From contig JASJCJ010000007.1 in NCBI GenBank assembly GCA_030066045.1, forward strand, positions 44,532 through 108,531: a DNA stretch of 64,000 nt, read 5' to 3'. The DNA comes from Calothrix sp. MO_167.B12. Lineage in GTDB: Bacteria > Cyanobacteriota > Cyanobacteriia > Cyanobacteriales > Nostocaceae. The position numbers and the translations under genes were made by a program. Below are positions 47,280-56,878 of this stretch, piece after piece. A model generated the notes under the pieces. That model worked only from the letters and a program-made list of their open reading frames with translations. It was not told where the DNA came from and searched no databases. How positions within the stretch are numbered: the first letter of the stretch is position 1; every line of letters starts with the position of its first letter.

Positions 47280-48359
47280 ATGGAAGCTACAGACTACGAG
47301 AGCAAAATTAAACAATTGGAAAAAACGGTACGGATACTGAAAAAAAAGCTGGGACGTTCCGAAGCAGACAGGGAACAGATGGAGACAGCCGGCGAACTAA
47401 GAGAATTAGTTCTCAAAGGGGTTATTAGGGATTTAGAAGAGTCTCAAAATACTCTAGAAAGACGAGGAGAAGAATTAGAATCTGCACTAGCCAATCTTAA
47501 GTCTCTCCAGGTAAAACTGGTGGAGTCCGAGAAAATGTCTGCTCTTGGAGTTCTGGTAGCTGGTATTGCTCACGAAATTAATAACCCTGTTAACTTTATT
47601 TATGGGAATTTAGATCATGCCTATGGCTATATTCAAGATTTGTTAGGATTAATCAAAATTTATCAACATTATTATCCTCAGCCAATTCCAGAAATTCAAG
47701 AAGAGATTGAGAATATTGAATTAGATTATATCCAAGAAGATGCCCAGGGGCTTTTCCAGTCGATGAATATGGGAGCAGAAAGGATTCATCAAATTGTGCG
47801 GTCTTTGCGTACTTTTTCGCGATTAGATGAATCAGAATTTAAATTAGTAGATATTCATGAAGGAATTGACAGCACCCTAGTAATTTTCAACAATCGACTC
47901 CAATCTAGTCCTCAAACTTATCAAGGAATCCAACTGATTAAGAATTATGGCCAATTACCCTTAGTTGAATGTTATCCTGGTAAATTAAACCAAGTATTTC
48001 TGAATATCATTAGTAATGCGATCGATGCTCTAGAAGAAGGTTTTAAAACAAATAAAATACAGCAATTCAATAAGTCTTTATTTCCCAGTATTCATATTGA
48101 TACAGAAGTCATCAACGAAGAATCGATAAGAATTGTAATTACTGATAATGGTTGTGGAATAGAGCAAAAAGTACAAAAAAAAATATTTGACCCATTCTTT
48201 ACCACTAAAGATGTTGGTAAAGGAACAGGTTTAGGTTTGTCAGTGAGTTACCAAATTATTGTAGATTTACATGGTGGAAAATTAGAATGTAATTCCTCAC
48301 CAGAAATAGGAACAAAATTTGTAATTACAATTCCTATAAAACAGAAAACTTATACATAA
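47280..48359 (+). CDS. Sensor histidine kinase without input domain
   Basis: 359 residues. A coiled coil at 1-85 leads to the HisKA helix with His98 in VAGIAHEINNPVNF, then the catalytic domain: N-box NQVFLNIISNAIDAL, G1 VITDNGCGIE, F-box FDPFFTTKDVG and G2 GTGLGLSVSY. No PAS, GAF or membrane segment is present, so it needs a partner for sensing; the FIST protein encoded just upstream is the obvious candidate. No response regulator gene follows. A terminator-like hairpin lies 340 bases downstream. Confidence 0.92.
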   Translation: MEATDYESKIKQLEKTVRILKKKLGRSEADREQMETAGELRELVLKGVIRDLEESQNTLERRGEELESALANLKSLQVKLVESEKMSALGVLVAGIAHEINNPVNFIYGNLDHAYGYIQDLLGLIKIYQHYYPQPIPEIQEEIENIELDYIQEDAQGLFQSMNMGAERIHQIVRSLRTFSRLDESEFKLVDIHEGIDSTLVIFNNRLQSSPQTYQGIQLIKNYGQLPLVECYPGKLNQVFLNIISNAIDALEEGFKTNKIQQFNKSLFPSIHIDTEVINEESIRIVITDNGCGIEQKVQKKIFDPFFTTKDVGKGTGLGLSVSYQIIVDLHGGKLECNSSPEIGTKFVITIPIKQKTYT

Positions 48360-48999
48360 CAAAAAATAATTAACCCTCTGAAGGTTTAGTTTATTTACAT
48401 AATTTATGTGCTATATACGAATCCGGTTTGATTGGTGAAAAACATAAGTATCTGTAGGGTAGGCATCGCCTACCATATAATAGTTTTCGTGGGCATGGTG
48501 GGATACATATATTTCAAAAATCAAATATTATTCCTATAGCTGATGGATTAGTTATGTGAATTGAGTATATTAGTATGTTGAGAAAACAATAATGTAAACA
48601 ATCCATATCTATTACTTTTTAAAGTATGTACATAATTAAATACTAATTCCTAATGAGTAGTTAATAAAAATATGCTTTGTCTTTCATTATAACTCTGACT
48701 TATGAAACATTAAGTCGGGTTTTTTGCTTTATGGATATTTAAATCATTACCGAAAACTGCAATGAGTAATGTTCAAAAATTACGGTAGGGACGTGGCGTG
48801 GTGGTTTGGCGATTCGCTCCCTGTAGTTGTTTCGCTCGCCCGCTTCGCGCTGGCTCTTTGGGCTAAACCTACTCAAATTAGTAAGTGCTCATGGGGTGCG
48901 GGGAACCATTGTTAGTACCAAAGTGACCTAGACACCACATTATTATCAAGTTTTTATTAATACAGTTCTTCACAATATAGTCAAGCTACATAATTTGTC
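48360..48999. other. Intergenic region after the kinase gene
   Basis: 640 bases. 48458-48474 is a GGTAGGC triloop hairpin; 48694-48725 is a terminator-like hairpin; 48785-48910 is GC-richer repeat text (GGGACGTGGCG, CGCTCGCCCGCTTCGCG). No reading frame looks real. Confidence 0.5.
48694..48725 (+). terminator. Terminator-like hairpin
   Basis: TCTGACTTA pairs with TAAGTCGGG (9 bp with two G-U pairs), loop of 8, followed by TTTTTTGC. It may end the kinase transcript or an unseen small RNA. Confidence 0.55.
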
Positions 49000-49446
49000 A
49001 TGAATCTCTTAAAATCTAGTATACGCAAACTTTCTTTGAGTATCCCTGTATTAGCATTTTCTTCAATGTTAATCACCCATGATTTTCATAATGCTAGTAG
49101 TGCTGTTGCTCAAACAACTTGTAGCACTTCAACATTAGCAAATAGAAGATATGGTTTTAGGTTTCAAGGCTCGCTTCCACCGAACCCTATATATGCTGTT
49201 GGTTTCTTGGATTTTACATCAGGCTCCGTGAACATAACAGGGGGCGTAAATAATAATGGCACTCTTCAACCAATTGTGAGTAGTTTTTCTTATACAGTCG
49301 CTCCTGATTGTTCATTAATAATAACTACTGCAGGGCAGCAACTCGCTGGTGCTATTGTTAATAATGGAAACGATTTATTTATTATGTATACAATTAATCC
49401 AGGGGGAATTTCGATACCAGGCATTCTTGTTGCAAAGAGAATTTAG
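49000..49446 (+). CDS. Hypothetical secreted protein
   Basis: 148 residues. A signal peptide is evident (1-37, hydrophobic LSIPVLAFSSMLI, cleavage near AVAQ). The mature part is rich in Gly, Asn, Ser and Thr, with two Cys (TTCSTS and PDCSLI) that could pair, and beta-strand-like repeats (FLDFTSGSVNITGGVN). I do not recognise a family. It has no neighbour with an obvious link. Confidence 0.6.
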   Translation: MNLLKSSIRKLSLSIPVLAFSSMLITHDFHNASSAVAQTTCSTSTLANRRYGFRFQGSLPPNPIYAVGFLDFTSGSVNITGGVNNNGTLQPIVSSFSYTVAPDCSLIITTAGQQLAGAIVNNGNDLFIMYTINPGGISIPGILVAKRI

Positions 49447-49731
49447 ATATTGCAACGAGATTTCCACTCCATCTTCCAATACCTTAACCAAAGTGTCTCC
49501 TCATATTCTCCCAGACTTAAAAACTTAACCACAGCAACTGCTGAAACAGCTTAAAATCAGCATCGAATCAAAAAATCAACAGAACTTGAACATATCTCCT
49601 GGCAATTCGCACCCGCTGGGAATTTTTTGTTTATACATGAATGGCACTAAAATAAGCCGAAAGTCTTTAGTCGCAAGGGTAATATTCAAGTAGTAGCAGA
49701 TAGATTTTTAAGTTTTGCCGCAGCTTATTAT

Positions 49732-50385
49732 TTATAATTCAAATTCAGGAATAGTTGCTTCCTCAAGTTTTGCCGCAGTTAACCATTCTTGCATAGCAGG
49801 AAGATTTAAAATTGCATCTGCATAATTCTGGGAAATTGGATCTAATTCCACACCATAAGTTTTAAAGCGTAAAACAACTGGTGCAAACATAGCATCAGCA
49901 ATGGTAAAGTGGCTGAATAACATATTACCTCCACCACCAAATGTAGAACGACAATCACGCCAAATGGAAAGAATCCTATCTATATCTTTTTGTACTTCAG
50001 AACTCATACCTTTCCCAGGAAGATGAGCGCGACAATTCATCGGCATATTTTGCCGTAAATTTTGAAATCCTGCGTGCATTTCCGCACAAATAGAACGAGC
50101 TATTGCCCGTGCAAATGGCTCTTTTGGTAACAAACGTCTATGGGGTAAGCATTCAGCAAGATATTCACAAATTGCCAATGATTCCCAAATTGTAATTCCA
50201 CCGTGATGTAAGACAGGTAATTTACCAGTGGGACTATGTTGCAAAATTTCTTGATGTGTAGTTTCTGTATTTAAAATAATTTGTATTTCTGTAAATTTAA
50301 TTTGCGAATATTTCAAAACTAACCAAGCCCGTAATGACCAAGAAGAATAATTCTTATTTGCGATCGCAAGAGAAAAATTTGGCAT
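49732..50385 (-). CDS. Glutathione S-transferase family protein
   Basis: 217 residues. N-terminal thioredoxin-like domain with NKNYSSWSLRAWLVLKY, the SPTGKLPVLHHG block (cis-Pro) and the ESLAICEYLAE glutathione-binding end; the C-terminal helical domain follows (100-217). The Ser in YSSWS is the likely catalytic residue. GSTs conjugate glutathione to electrophiles or act as thiol transferases; the substrate is unknown. It stands alone on the minus strand. Confidence 0.9.
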   Translation of the reverse strand: MPNFSLAIANKNYSSWSLRAWLVLKYSQIKFTEIQIILNTETTHQEILQHSPTGKLPVLHHGGITIWESLAICEYLAECLPHRRLLPKEPFARAIARSICAEMHAGFQNLRQNMPMNCRAHLPGKGMSSEVQKDIDRILSIWRDCRSTFGGGGNMLFSHFTIADAMFAPVVLRFKTYGVELDPISQNYADAILNLPAMQEWLTAAKLEEATIPEFEL

Positions 50386-50455
50386 AATTTATATATTAAT
50401 TGTAAATATGAATATGGTAATATTTATCTGGTATCACTGTACCGGAATTTTAATT

Positions 50456-51378
50456 TTAATCATCTGTAAAATAGTCAGAATCAATTTTTTTAATTTCGTA
50501 AATAGATACTGTTGAAACTCCGATATTATTATCAATCATTAATTCAACTAATTCATATCCATCTATTAATACAATTTTACTATCTATGAGTGAAATATAA
50601 TCTTTTGCTGACTGTGAAAATTTGGAGGTGGTAATAAAGACTCCTTTTTTTGCTCTTTGTCCATGTAAAGCACCAACAAATTTTTGAATTTCTGGTCTAC
50701 CGACGGTAGTATTATCCCATCTTTTGGCTTGAAGATAAACAATATCTAATCCTAATTTATCTTCTTTGATAATTCCATCTATACCACCATCACTACTTTT
50801 ACCAATAGCTCTACCAGCTTCCCGTATAGAACCTCCATATCCCATTTTTACAAGTAAATCTACTACCAATCTTTCAAAGAAATCTGGGGAACAGCTTTTA
50901 ACAATATTCAGTATCTCGATTTCTAATTCTTTCCGAATTTGTTGATATCCACTCTCAATAGATTCTTGAGGATTCTTATCTAGTTCCGAGTCTACAGAAA
51001 TATCAGTAACTATAGGACTATTATTTTTATTATTTTTTATATTTTGAAATTCAATAAACTCAGGAAATTGCTTCAAAAAATTATTATTTATTTTTTGAGT
51101 AGATTCAGCTAAAATCTTTTTACTTCTTTCTGTAATCTGAAAAAATCCTCTTTTGGGAGTAACTATTAAACCAGCTTTTTTTAGATATGTTTTTGCCCAT
51201 CCGACGCGATTATCAAATATAGCTTGTTGTCCACTTGGTAACAGTTCTTTTTTTCTGACTCGCTTAAGTTAAATTTGTGGCTCAAAGATTCAATTGTTTC
51301 TCGGAAAGAATGTTCTTTCCCATTAGCAGCATATTTGAGTAAAGGAAGCATAATTGATTGATAATCAGGTATTGTCAT
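50456..51378 (-). pseudogene. mrr: Mrr-type restriction endonuclease, frameshifted
   Basis: The gene starts at 51378 (MTIPDYQSIMLPLLKYAANG) and the N-terminal winged-helix part runs into a stop after residue 65. One missing A in the homopolymer A7 (T7 at 51248-51254 on the plus strand) explains it: with one base added the frame reads on through ...LLPSGQQAIFDNRVGWAKTY to the nuclease domain encoded at 50456-51076. That domain has the Mrr core DGGIDGII and YLQAKRW with Asp and Gln-x-Lys. Mrr cuts methylated DNA. The frameshift could be real decay, slippage switching or a sequencing error. Confidence 0.85.
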
Positions 51379-51479
51379 AAGCTTATATTATGTAGTATTG
51401 CGGCTCCATTATAGACTAATATAATACTCTTGATATTAGGGATAATACTTGTTAAAATAAATAAGGATAAAAACAAAAT

Positions 51480-52292
51480 TTGACTTACGACAACGCCTGT
51501 AAATATTTAGCCGAGCAGTATCCAGAAGAATTTATTCGCTGGTTACTAGGAATAGAACCACCAGAAATTAAGGTATTAAAAACAGAATTAACTCTAGAAC
51601 CAATTCGTGCAGATTCTGTTACCTGTCTGCAAGCAGAAAATCAAATTTTACACCTTGAATTTCAAACCCTGAGTAAATCCAATCCCCCCCTTCCCTTACG
51701 AATGCTTGATTATTCAGTGCGATTGAAGCGTCAATATCGTTGTGGAGTGGTACAGGTAGTAATTTTCTTGCAAGAGACGACAGCAGAAGCCGCTTTTACC
51801 GAAGAATATCGAGATGATAGCACTATTCACCGCTATCGAGTCATTCGCCTATGGGAGCAAGATTCCGCAATATTTCTCAACAACCCTGTACTTTTACCCC
51901 TCGCAAGTTTAACGCGAAGTGATTCACCTCAAGCATTGTTAACACAAGTGGCTGAAAGAGTCGCTACAATTCCAGATATACAGGTGCGGAGTAATATCGC
52001 AGGTTGTATAGAGATTTTAGCGGGTTTGCGGTTTGAAAAAGATTTGATTCAGCAATTTTTACGGGAGGATATTATGCAAGAGTCAGTAATTTATCAGGAT
52101 ATCGTTCAAAAAGAGGCTTTTAAAGTCATTAGTCGTCAGTTAAATCGATGTTTCCCGGATATTAATTCATACCTCATTGAACGGATTCGTAAATTATCTG
52201 CTGACAAATTAGAAGACTTAGGAGAAGCATTATTTGACTTTTCTGAGGTTACTGATTTGATTACTTGGTTAAACAATCAAGACAGAGCTTAA
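51480..52292 (+). CDS. Rpn family recombination-promoting nuclease (DUF4351-type tail)
   Basis: 270 residues starting with TTG. The N-terminal PD-(D/E)XK-like domain includes RADSVTCL, ILHLEFQT (Glu-x-Gln core) and LRMLDYSVRL, and the C-terminal tail (RQLNRCFPDINSYLIERIRK ... LGEALFDFSEVTDLITWL) is the DUF4351 end. These genes are abundant in Nostocales and related to Rpn/PDDEXK transposase-like proteins that promote recA-independent recombination. Parts of another copy occur at 45211. Complete and apparently intact. Confidence 0.85.
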   Translation: MTYDNACKYLAEQYPEEFIRWLLGIEPPEIKVLKTELTLEPIRADSVTCLQAENQILHLEFQTLSKSNPPLPLRMLDYSVRLKRQYRCGVVQVVIFLQETTAEAAFTEEYRDDSTIHRYRVIRLWEQDSAIFLNNPVLLPLASLTRSDSPQALLTQVAERVATIPDIQVRSNIAGCIEILAGLRFEKDLIQQFLREDIMQESVIYQDIVQKEAFKVISRQLNRCFPDINSYLIERIRKLSADKLEDLGEALFDFSEVTDLITWLNNQDRA

Positions 52293-52378
52293 AAAATGGA
52301 TAAAAACAGCTACTTTTTGGAGGTAGTTGTTTTTATTATTTATTCTAAGAACCTACTTGCTCATATTAATATTTTTAT

Positions 52379-53167
52379 ATGGATGAAATATTTTCCGAAC
52401 TTACACCGCTACATACTCTCAACCCCCTCAATCGCTTCTCTGATAGGGTAGAAAATTATGTCAAATACCGTCCCAGTTATCCAGATGCAGTAATCGACAA
52501 AATTCTGGAAGAATTATCACCTCAAATTATTGCAGCAGATATTGGTGCAGGTACAGGAATTTCTTCTCTATTGCTGGCTGAAAGAGGTATCAAGGTAATT
52601 GCTATTGAACCCAACATAGTAATGAGGAATGCAGGTAAAGAAGGGACATATGCTTTGTCAACGGTGGAATGGCGAGATGGAACTGCTGAATTAACCAAAC
52701 TACCCAACGCATCTGTGGATTTAGTTACCTGTTTTCAAGCTTTTCACTGGTTTAATCCGGAAGCAAGTTTATTGGAGTTTCACCGTATTCTCAAACCTTC
52801 TGGAAGATTAGCTGTAGTGTGGAATAATCGTAATCAGGAAGACGAACTCACAGCAGAATATAGTCGATTGGTACGCATTGCATCAAATAATCATCCAGCA
52901 GAATCACGGATGAAACGGGTAGAGCCTCTTCTAGCAAGTCCATATTTTGTAAATGTCCGTGCATATACATTTAATTATCAACAACCATTAGATTTAGACG
53001 GCTTGATTGGACGTGCGGTTAGTGCTTCCTATGTTCCCCGTGAAGGTGCAGCTTACGAAGAATTAATTACTGGTTTGCAAGATTTATACCAACGCTGTTG
53101 TGATAAATATGGTTTTGTTTATATGGCTTATCTTACTACCGTTCACTTAGCTGAATCAGTAACATGA
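52379..53167 (+). CDS. Class I SAM-dependent methyltransferase
   Basis: 262 residues. Motif I is ADIGAGTGISSLLLAERG, motif II region IAIEPN, and the post-motif VTCFQAFHWFNPEASL. The N-terminal RVENYVKYRPSYP is typical of methyltransferases acting on small molecules or lipids in this branch. Substrate unknown. A decayed tail of a related methyltransferase follows within 40 bases, which suggests an ancient tandem duplication. Confidence 0.88.
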   Translation: MDEIFSELTPLHTLNPLNRFSDRVENYVKYRPSYPDAVIDKILEELSPQIIAADIGAGTGISSLLLAERGIKVIAIEPNIVMRNAGKEGTYALSTVEWRDGTAELTKLPNASVDLVTCFQAFHWFNPEASLLEFHRILKPSGRLAVVWNNRNQEDELTAEYSRLVRIASNNHPAESRMKRVEPLLASPYFVNVRAYTFNYQQPLDLDGLIGRAVSASYVPREGAAYEELITGLQDLYQRCCDKYGFVYMAYLTTVHLAESVT

Positions 53168-53675
53168 ATGACACTGACACTCTGGATTAAGTGGACGTGT
53201 TTTGAGTTCTCGTTATATACCTGGTGATGGTTTTGGTATACGAGCAAATAATTGCTGGTTTGCAGGATTTATTTCAATCACTGTGGTTTGGTTTCTATTG
53301 TTTATCATACCATCGTTGATCTTGCTGAGGTAATTAAGAATGGCTCTACCATACTTGTTATGCCAAATTAACAGTCTGTAAGAGGGAACTCTTAACAGGA
53401 GGAAGAGGCAATATTCATAAATAATAAAATAAGCATAATTTTTCTTGCATAGCAAGCTTTATGAGCTTTTTGACTATAACCTTAGCATAACAGGTACTGA
53501 AGAGCCTTAATAATTAAAAATGGGAATACTTTAAACTAAGGTATGTTAAGTTTGCAGTAGTGTAGCTTGGTTGAGTCTCTATTTATTTACATATTGTACC
53601 GCAATATTATTGATAAAATAATAGTCTGAAACTATTTATTTTTCCTACTATTACTAATAGCAAAATTAATGAATT
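53168..53675. other. Intergenic region with decayed methyltransferase tail
   Basis: 510 bases. The first third contains the pseudogene at 53203-53343. The rest is AT-rich, with no gene or terminator that I can defend. Confidence 0.5.
53203..53343 (+). pseudogene. Decayed C-terminal tail of a second methyltransferase
   Basis: Translated in successive frames it reads SRYIPGDG, then YEQIIAGLQDLFQSL, then HTIVDLAEVIKN. This parallels the end of the preceding gene (SYVPREGAAYEELITGLQDL, then TTVHLAES). At least two frameshifts and a stop are needed to join the parts. Confidence 0.7.
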
Positions 53676-54602
53676 ATGGCAAAATCACGTTATGAAGGTT
53701 ATTGCGTAAATACCCCCACCAAATTTGTTAGAGAAAGATTTGACGATATCAATGTTTATACCCAAAATGCTAAATCACTGCTAACTAAAGCTAGTGGTTT
53801 TATTGCTGCTTATGATTTTACTTTAAATCCTTATCGTGGATGTCAGTACGGCTGTAGTTATTGTTATGCTGCGGCTTTTAGCCCTAATTCCAGAATGCGG
53901 CAAGATTGGGGAAAGTGGGTAATTATCAAAGATAATGCGGCAGAAATTTTAGATAAAGAATTAAAAAAATGGTACGAAAAAAATCCTCATCTATATCCGA
54001 AAATTTACATGAGTAGCGTTACCGATCCCTATCAGCCAATTGAGTCTAAACATCAATTGACTCGTAGATTATTAGAAGTAATGCTTGACTATTACCCGAC
54101 TCCTACACTAGTTATTCAAACTCGCAGTCCAATTATTACTAGAGATATTGATTATTTACAAAGATTTCAAAGGTTGCGGATTAATATGAGTATTCCTACT
54201 GGAAGTGAGATAGTTAGAAAAGACTTTGAACCTCGCTCTCCCAGTATCAAAGCTAGATTAAATGCTATTGCCAAATTTAAAAATTCAATTGAAGATACCA
54301 AAGGTTTTATTCCCAAAACTTCTATCACTATTACCCCTTTACTTCCCACACTTCCAGATGACGAAGCCAGCTTTTTTGAAAAATTAAAAATTGTAGACAG
54401 AATTGTAATTCAGGATTTTCACCCTAGCCAAAACCGTTCTCTTGTGGCATCAACAAGAAAAGAAACTGAAGCAATTAAGCAAAAATACCCTTGGTGGTAC
54501 GGAAAGGGAGAATTAAGCTATATACAGTTTAAACAAAAGTTAATTAATCAACTTCCTGGTATAGAAGTCAAGGAAGGTAAAGATGGTTTCGGTTATGATT
54601 AA
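53676..54602 (+). CDS. Radical SAM protein, spore photoproduct lyase-like family
   Basis: 308 residues. The radical SAM cluster is Cys56-x3-Cys60-x2-Cys63 (RGCQYGCSYCYA), with NPYRG before it as in SPL-like enzymes, and the MSSVTDPYQPIE segment downstream. Family members handle DNA photoproducts or unknown substrates; the Cys used by spore photoproduct lyase for substrate repair is not identifiable here. The last 20 bases overlap the next gene, so translation is probably coupled. Confidence 0.85.
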   Translation: MAKSRYEGYCVNTPTKFVRERFDDINVYTQNAKSLLTKASGFIAAYDFTLNPYRGCQYGCSYCYAAAFSPNSRMRQDWGKWVIIKDNAAEILDKELKKWYEKNPHLYPKIYMSSVTDPYQPIESKHQLTRRLLEVMLDYYPTPTLVIQTRSPIITRDIDYLQRFQRLRINMSIPTGSEIVRKDFEPRSPSIKARLNAIAKFKNSIEDTKGFIPKTSITITPLLPTLPDDEASFFEKLKIVDRIVIQDFHPSQNRSLVASTRKETEAIKQKYPWWYGKGELSYIQFKQKLINQLPGIEVKEGKDGFGYD

Positions 54603-55911
54603 TATAATCGCAAATTGGTGGCGGAGTCAACAATTTAAATCTGCACTGAAACGGGGTGATAATAAATTAGCAGTCCATCTATTACAAGAAATTCAACAAT
54701 CAGGAGCGAAATTTTCTTGGTTGGAAAGACTTTTTAGGAAAAAGCTACAAATTGAACGCTACTCACAACAATATAAACAAGAAACAGAAAGTTTAAGTAT
54801 TAAGCTCAAAGAAGCCTTAAATCAGTTAGATTGTTTAAATTTTCCAGATTTTTTTGATGAGTCAGTCAACTTTTTCCATCCAGATGATGAATTTATTAAT
54901 TTTGTATATAAAACATTTAAATTAATTGAACATGATGAACATAAAGTTCAATGTACTGGTATTGATGAGCGGATATTTGATGATTTTGAAGCTAGGTTAG
55001 TTGAATACCTACAAGAAGAGTTTAATAAACTACCTGAAAATCATTTAAAAATCAAGTTAGAAGATGCATTAGAAGATATTAATAGCTTAAAAAGTGGACA
55101 AGATCCAGATTATCGTTTTAGTCTGACTCCTCATGTCTACTTTATGAAGTATTTTTTAGAAAATGTTTATTGTCTTTATTTAGCCTGGTTTTTAATTTAT
55201 CAAGCTGAGTTACTACCAACAAAAATTAACATTCTGGATATTGCAGCAGGACCAGGAACTGTTAGTTACGGTTTAGCTTTATTTTTGCAAAGTATGAGTG
55301 GGTTTTTTCAGATCCCTCAAGTGCATATTTCTTACTATTCTTTAGAGAAGCAAAATGCTTTTCAGTTTCGGGGATTGCAGTTTTGGCGAAAATATATAGA
55401 ATCTCGAAAGACACCTGTAAATAGTTTTTTCCGCTTTGTAACTGAAGATATATTTACTTGGCATCCACAGTCAAATAATATTCCCAATGATTTTTTTGAT
55501 TTTATAGTCATATCTCACTGTTTTTTCTCGGAATCAACAAAGAGATTAGAATCTAACAAAATTTATCAACAAGTTATTAAGTCTAGTCTGAAAGATTCAG
55601 GCTATGTACTATTAATTATACAAGATAAAAAATTATTTAAAAACTATAATGCCTCTCAAGTAGAAGATTGTAATCAAGAACAAAAAGTTGTGAATATGTT
55701 TGTTGCTGATTTAGGATTAGAGTTAGTTTGGTACAAATATTTAACATCTACAGGTTTGAGAACATCTACCGGAGGAAATGAATTTGGCAAATTTGCTAGA
55801 GAAACCTTATACACACAAGTTTATATGTCTCCCTTAATTCAGTATTATTTTCATCAAAGATATGATAAGCATTATATACTTGATGATTATATAATTCTGG
55901 CTAAAGCATGA
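54583..55911 (+). CDS. SAM methyltransferase-like protein with long helical N-terminus
   Basis: 442 residues. An AGGAAGG five bases before the ATG at 54583 supports this start; a second ATG at 54595 is possible. Residues 1-200 are helical and charged (EEFNKLPENHLKIKLEDALE). Then NILDIAAGPGTVSYGLALFL is a SAM-binding motif I, followed by a Rossmann-like core with DFIVISHCFF, where the usual motif IV would be. It resembles Rsm22-like methyltransferases in layout, but I do not claim that family. It overlaps the radical SAM gene by 20 bases and is followed after 85 bases by the methyltransferase-HIT gene. Confidence 0.65.
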   Translation: MVSVMINIIANWWRSQQFKSALKRGDNKLAVHLLQEIQQSGAKFSWLERLFRKKLQIERYSQQYKQETESLSIKLKEALNQLDCLNFPDFFDESVNFFHPDDEFINFVYKTFKLIEHDEHKVQCTGIDERIFDDFEARLVEYLQEEFNKLPENHLKIKLEDALEDINSLKSGQDPDYRFSLTPHVYFMKYFLENVYCLYLAWFLIYQAELLPTKINILDIAAGPGTVSYGLALFLQSMSGFFQIPQVHISYYSLEKQNAFQFRGLQFWRKYIESRKTPVNSFFRFVTEDIFTWHPQSNNIPNDFFDFIVISHCFFSESTKRLESNKIYQQVIKSSLKDSGYVLLIIQDKKLFKNYNASQVEDCNQEQKVVNMFVADLGLELVWYKYLTSTGLRTSTGGNEFGKFARETLYTQVYMSPLIQYYFHQRYDKHYILDDYIILAKA

Positions 55912-55996
55912 TTTTTTATATAAGCAAAATCCTGATATTGAGAATAATAAAGATAACATAATATGTTACAACTCTAATTTCCAAAAATTTATTGAA

Positions 55997-56878
55997 ATGA
56001 AAACACAAGAGAATAAATTTAGTCATCTTACTGCTATAGAAAGAACTTCTTTATCATATCCGGCAAAATTTTTATTAGAAAAACAACTACTTCAAGGTAA
56101 AATCCTCGATTTTGGTTGTGGCTTAGGTAATGATGTCAAATTGTTGCAAGCAAAAGGATTTGATATTACAGGCTATGACCCTTATTATTATCCTCAATAT
56201 CCTTCAGGTAAGTTTGATACAATAATTTGCTTTTATGTGTTAAATGTTTTATTTCTAGAAGAACAAGCTAATGTACTAATGCAAGTATCCCATTTATTAA
56301 AGTCAGGAGGAAAAGCTTATTATGCTGTCAGAAGAGATATCAAAAGAGAAGGTTTTCGGGAACATTATGTTCATAAACAACCTACATATCAATGTATTGT
56401 CAAGCTTCCTTTTAATTCTATATATTTAAATGATAATTGTGAATTTTACGAATATACCCATTATAATTACCAAAGACGCTCATCTAATAATTGCATATTT
56501 TGTAATCCCTCTAAAAGCCTAACTTTACTAACAGAATCAGCGACAGCTTACGCTATACTTGATGGCTATCCTTTAAGTAAAGGGCATACCTTAATTATCC
56601 CTAAACGCCACGTTAGTAACTATTTTGAATTACCCTGGAATGAACAATCTGGTTGCTGGATGATGGTTAATAAAGTTCAAGCAATTCTCAACCAAGAATT
56701 TGCACCAGATGGCTTTAATGTGGGTATGAATATTAATCGAGATGCGGGACAAAATGTGATGCACGCTGCTATTCATGTCATCCCTCGTTACAAAAGTGAT
56801 GTGGAAGGTGCTAAAGGTGGAATACGAAGTGTAATTCCCAAACGTAGAGTAAACACACATCTTGCACTAAAGTATTAA
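55997..56878 (+). CDS. Fusion of class I methyltransferase and HIT domain, HIT nucleophile missing
   Basis: 293 residues. Residues 35-110 are a SAM-methyltransferase domain (ILDFGCGLGNDVKLL, then SGKFDTIICFYVLNVLF). Residues 165-290 are a HIT domain (CIFCNPS at the start, KGHTLIIPKRHVSNYFEL). The HIT motif HxHxHxx reads His256-Ala-Ala258-Ile-His260: the central, nucleophilic His is replaced by Ala (codon GCT at 56768-56770). The HIT part is thus expected to lack nucleotidyl-transfer activity but could still bind nucleotides. The gene is third in a same-strand series with the radical SAM and methyltransferase-like genes. Confidence 0.8.
   Translation: MKTQENKFSHLTAIERTSLSYPAKFLLEKQLLQGKILDFGCGLGNDVKLLQAKGFDITGYDPYYYPQYPSGKFDTIICFYVLNVLFLEEQANVLMQVSHLLKSGGKAYYAVRRDIKREGFREHYVHKQPTYQCIVKLPFNSIYLNDNCEFYEYTHYNYQRRSSNNCIFCNPSKSLTLLTESATAYAILDGYPLSKGHTLIIPKRHVSNYFELPWNEQSGCWMMVNKVQAILNQEFAPDGFNVGMNINRDAGQNVMHAAIHVIPRYKSDVEGAKGGIRSVIPKRRVNTHLALKY

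Noticed and set aside
53213..53455. 80-residue minus-strand frame
   Set aside because: Overlaps the decayed methyltransferase tail, which explains the sequence better.
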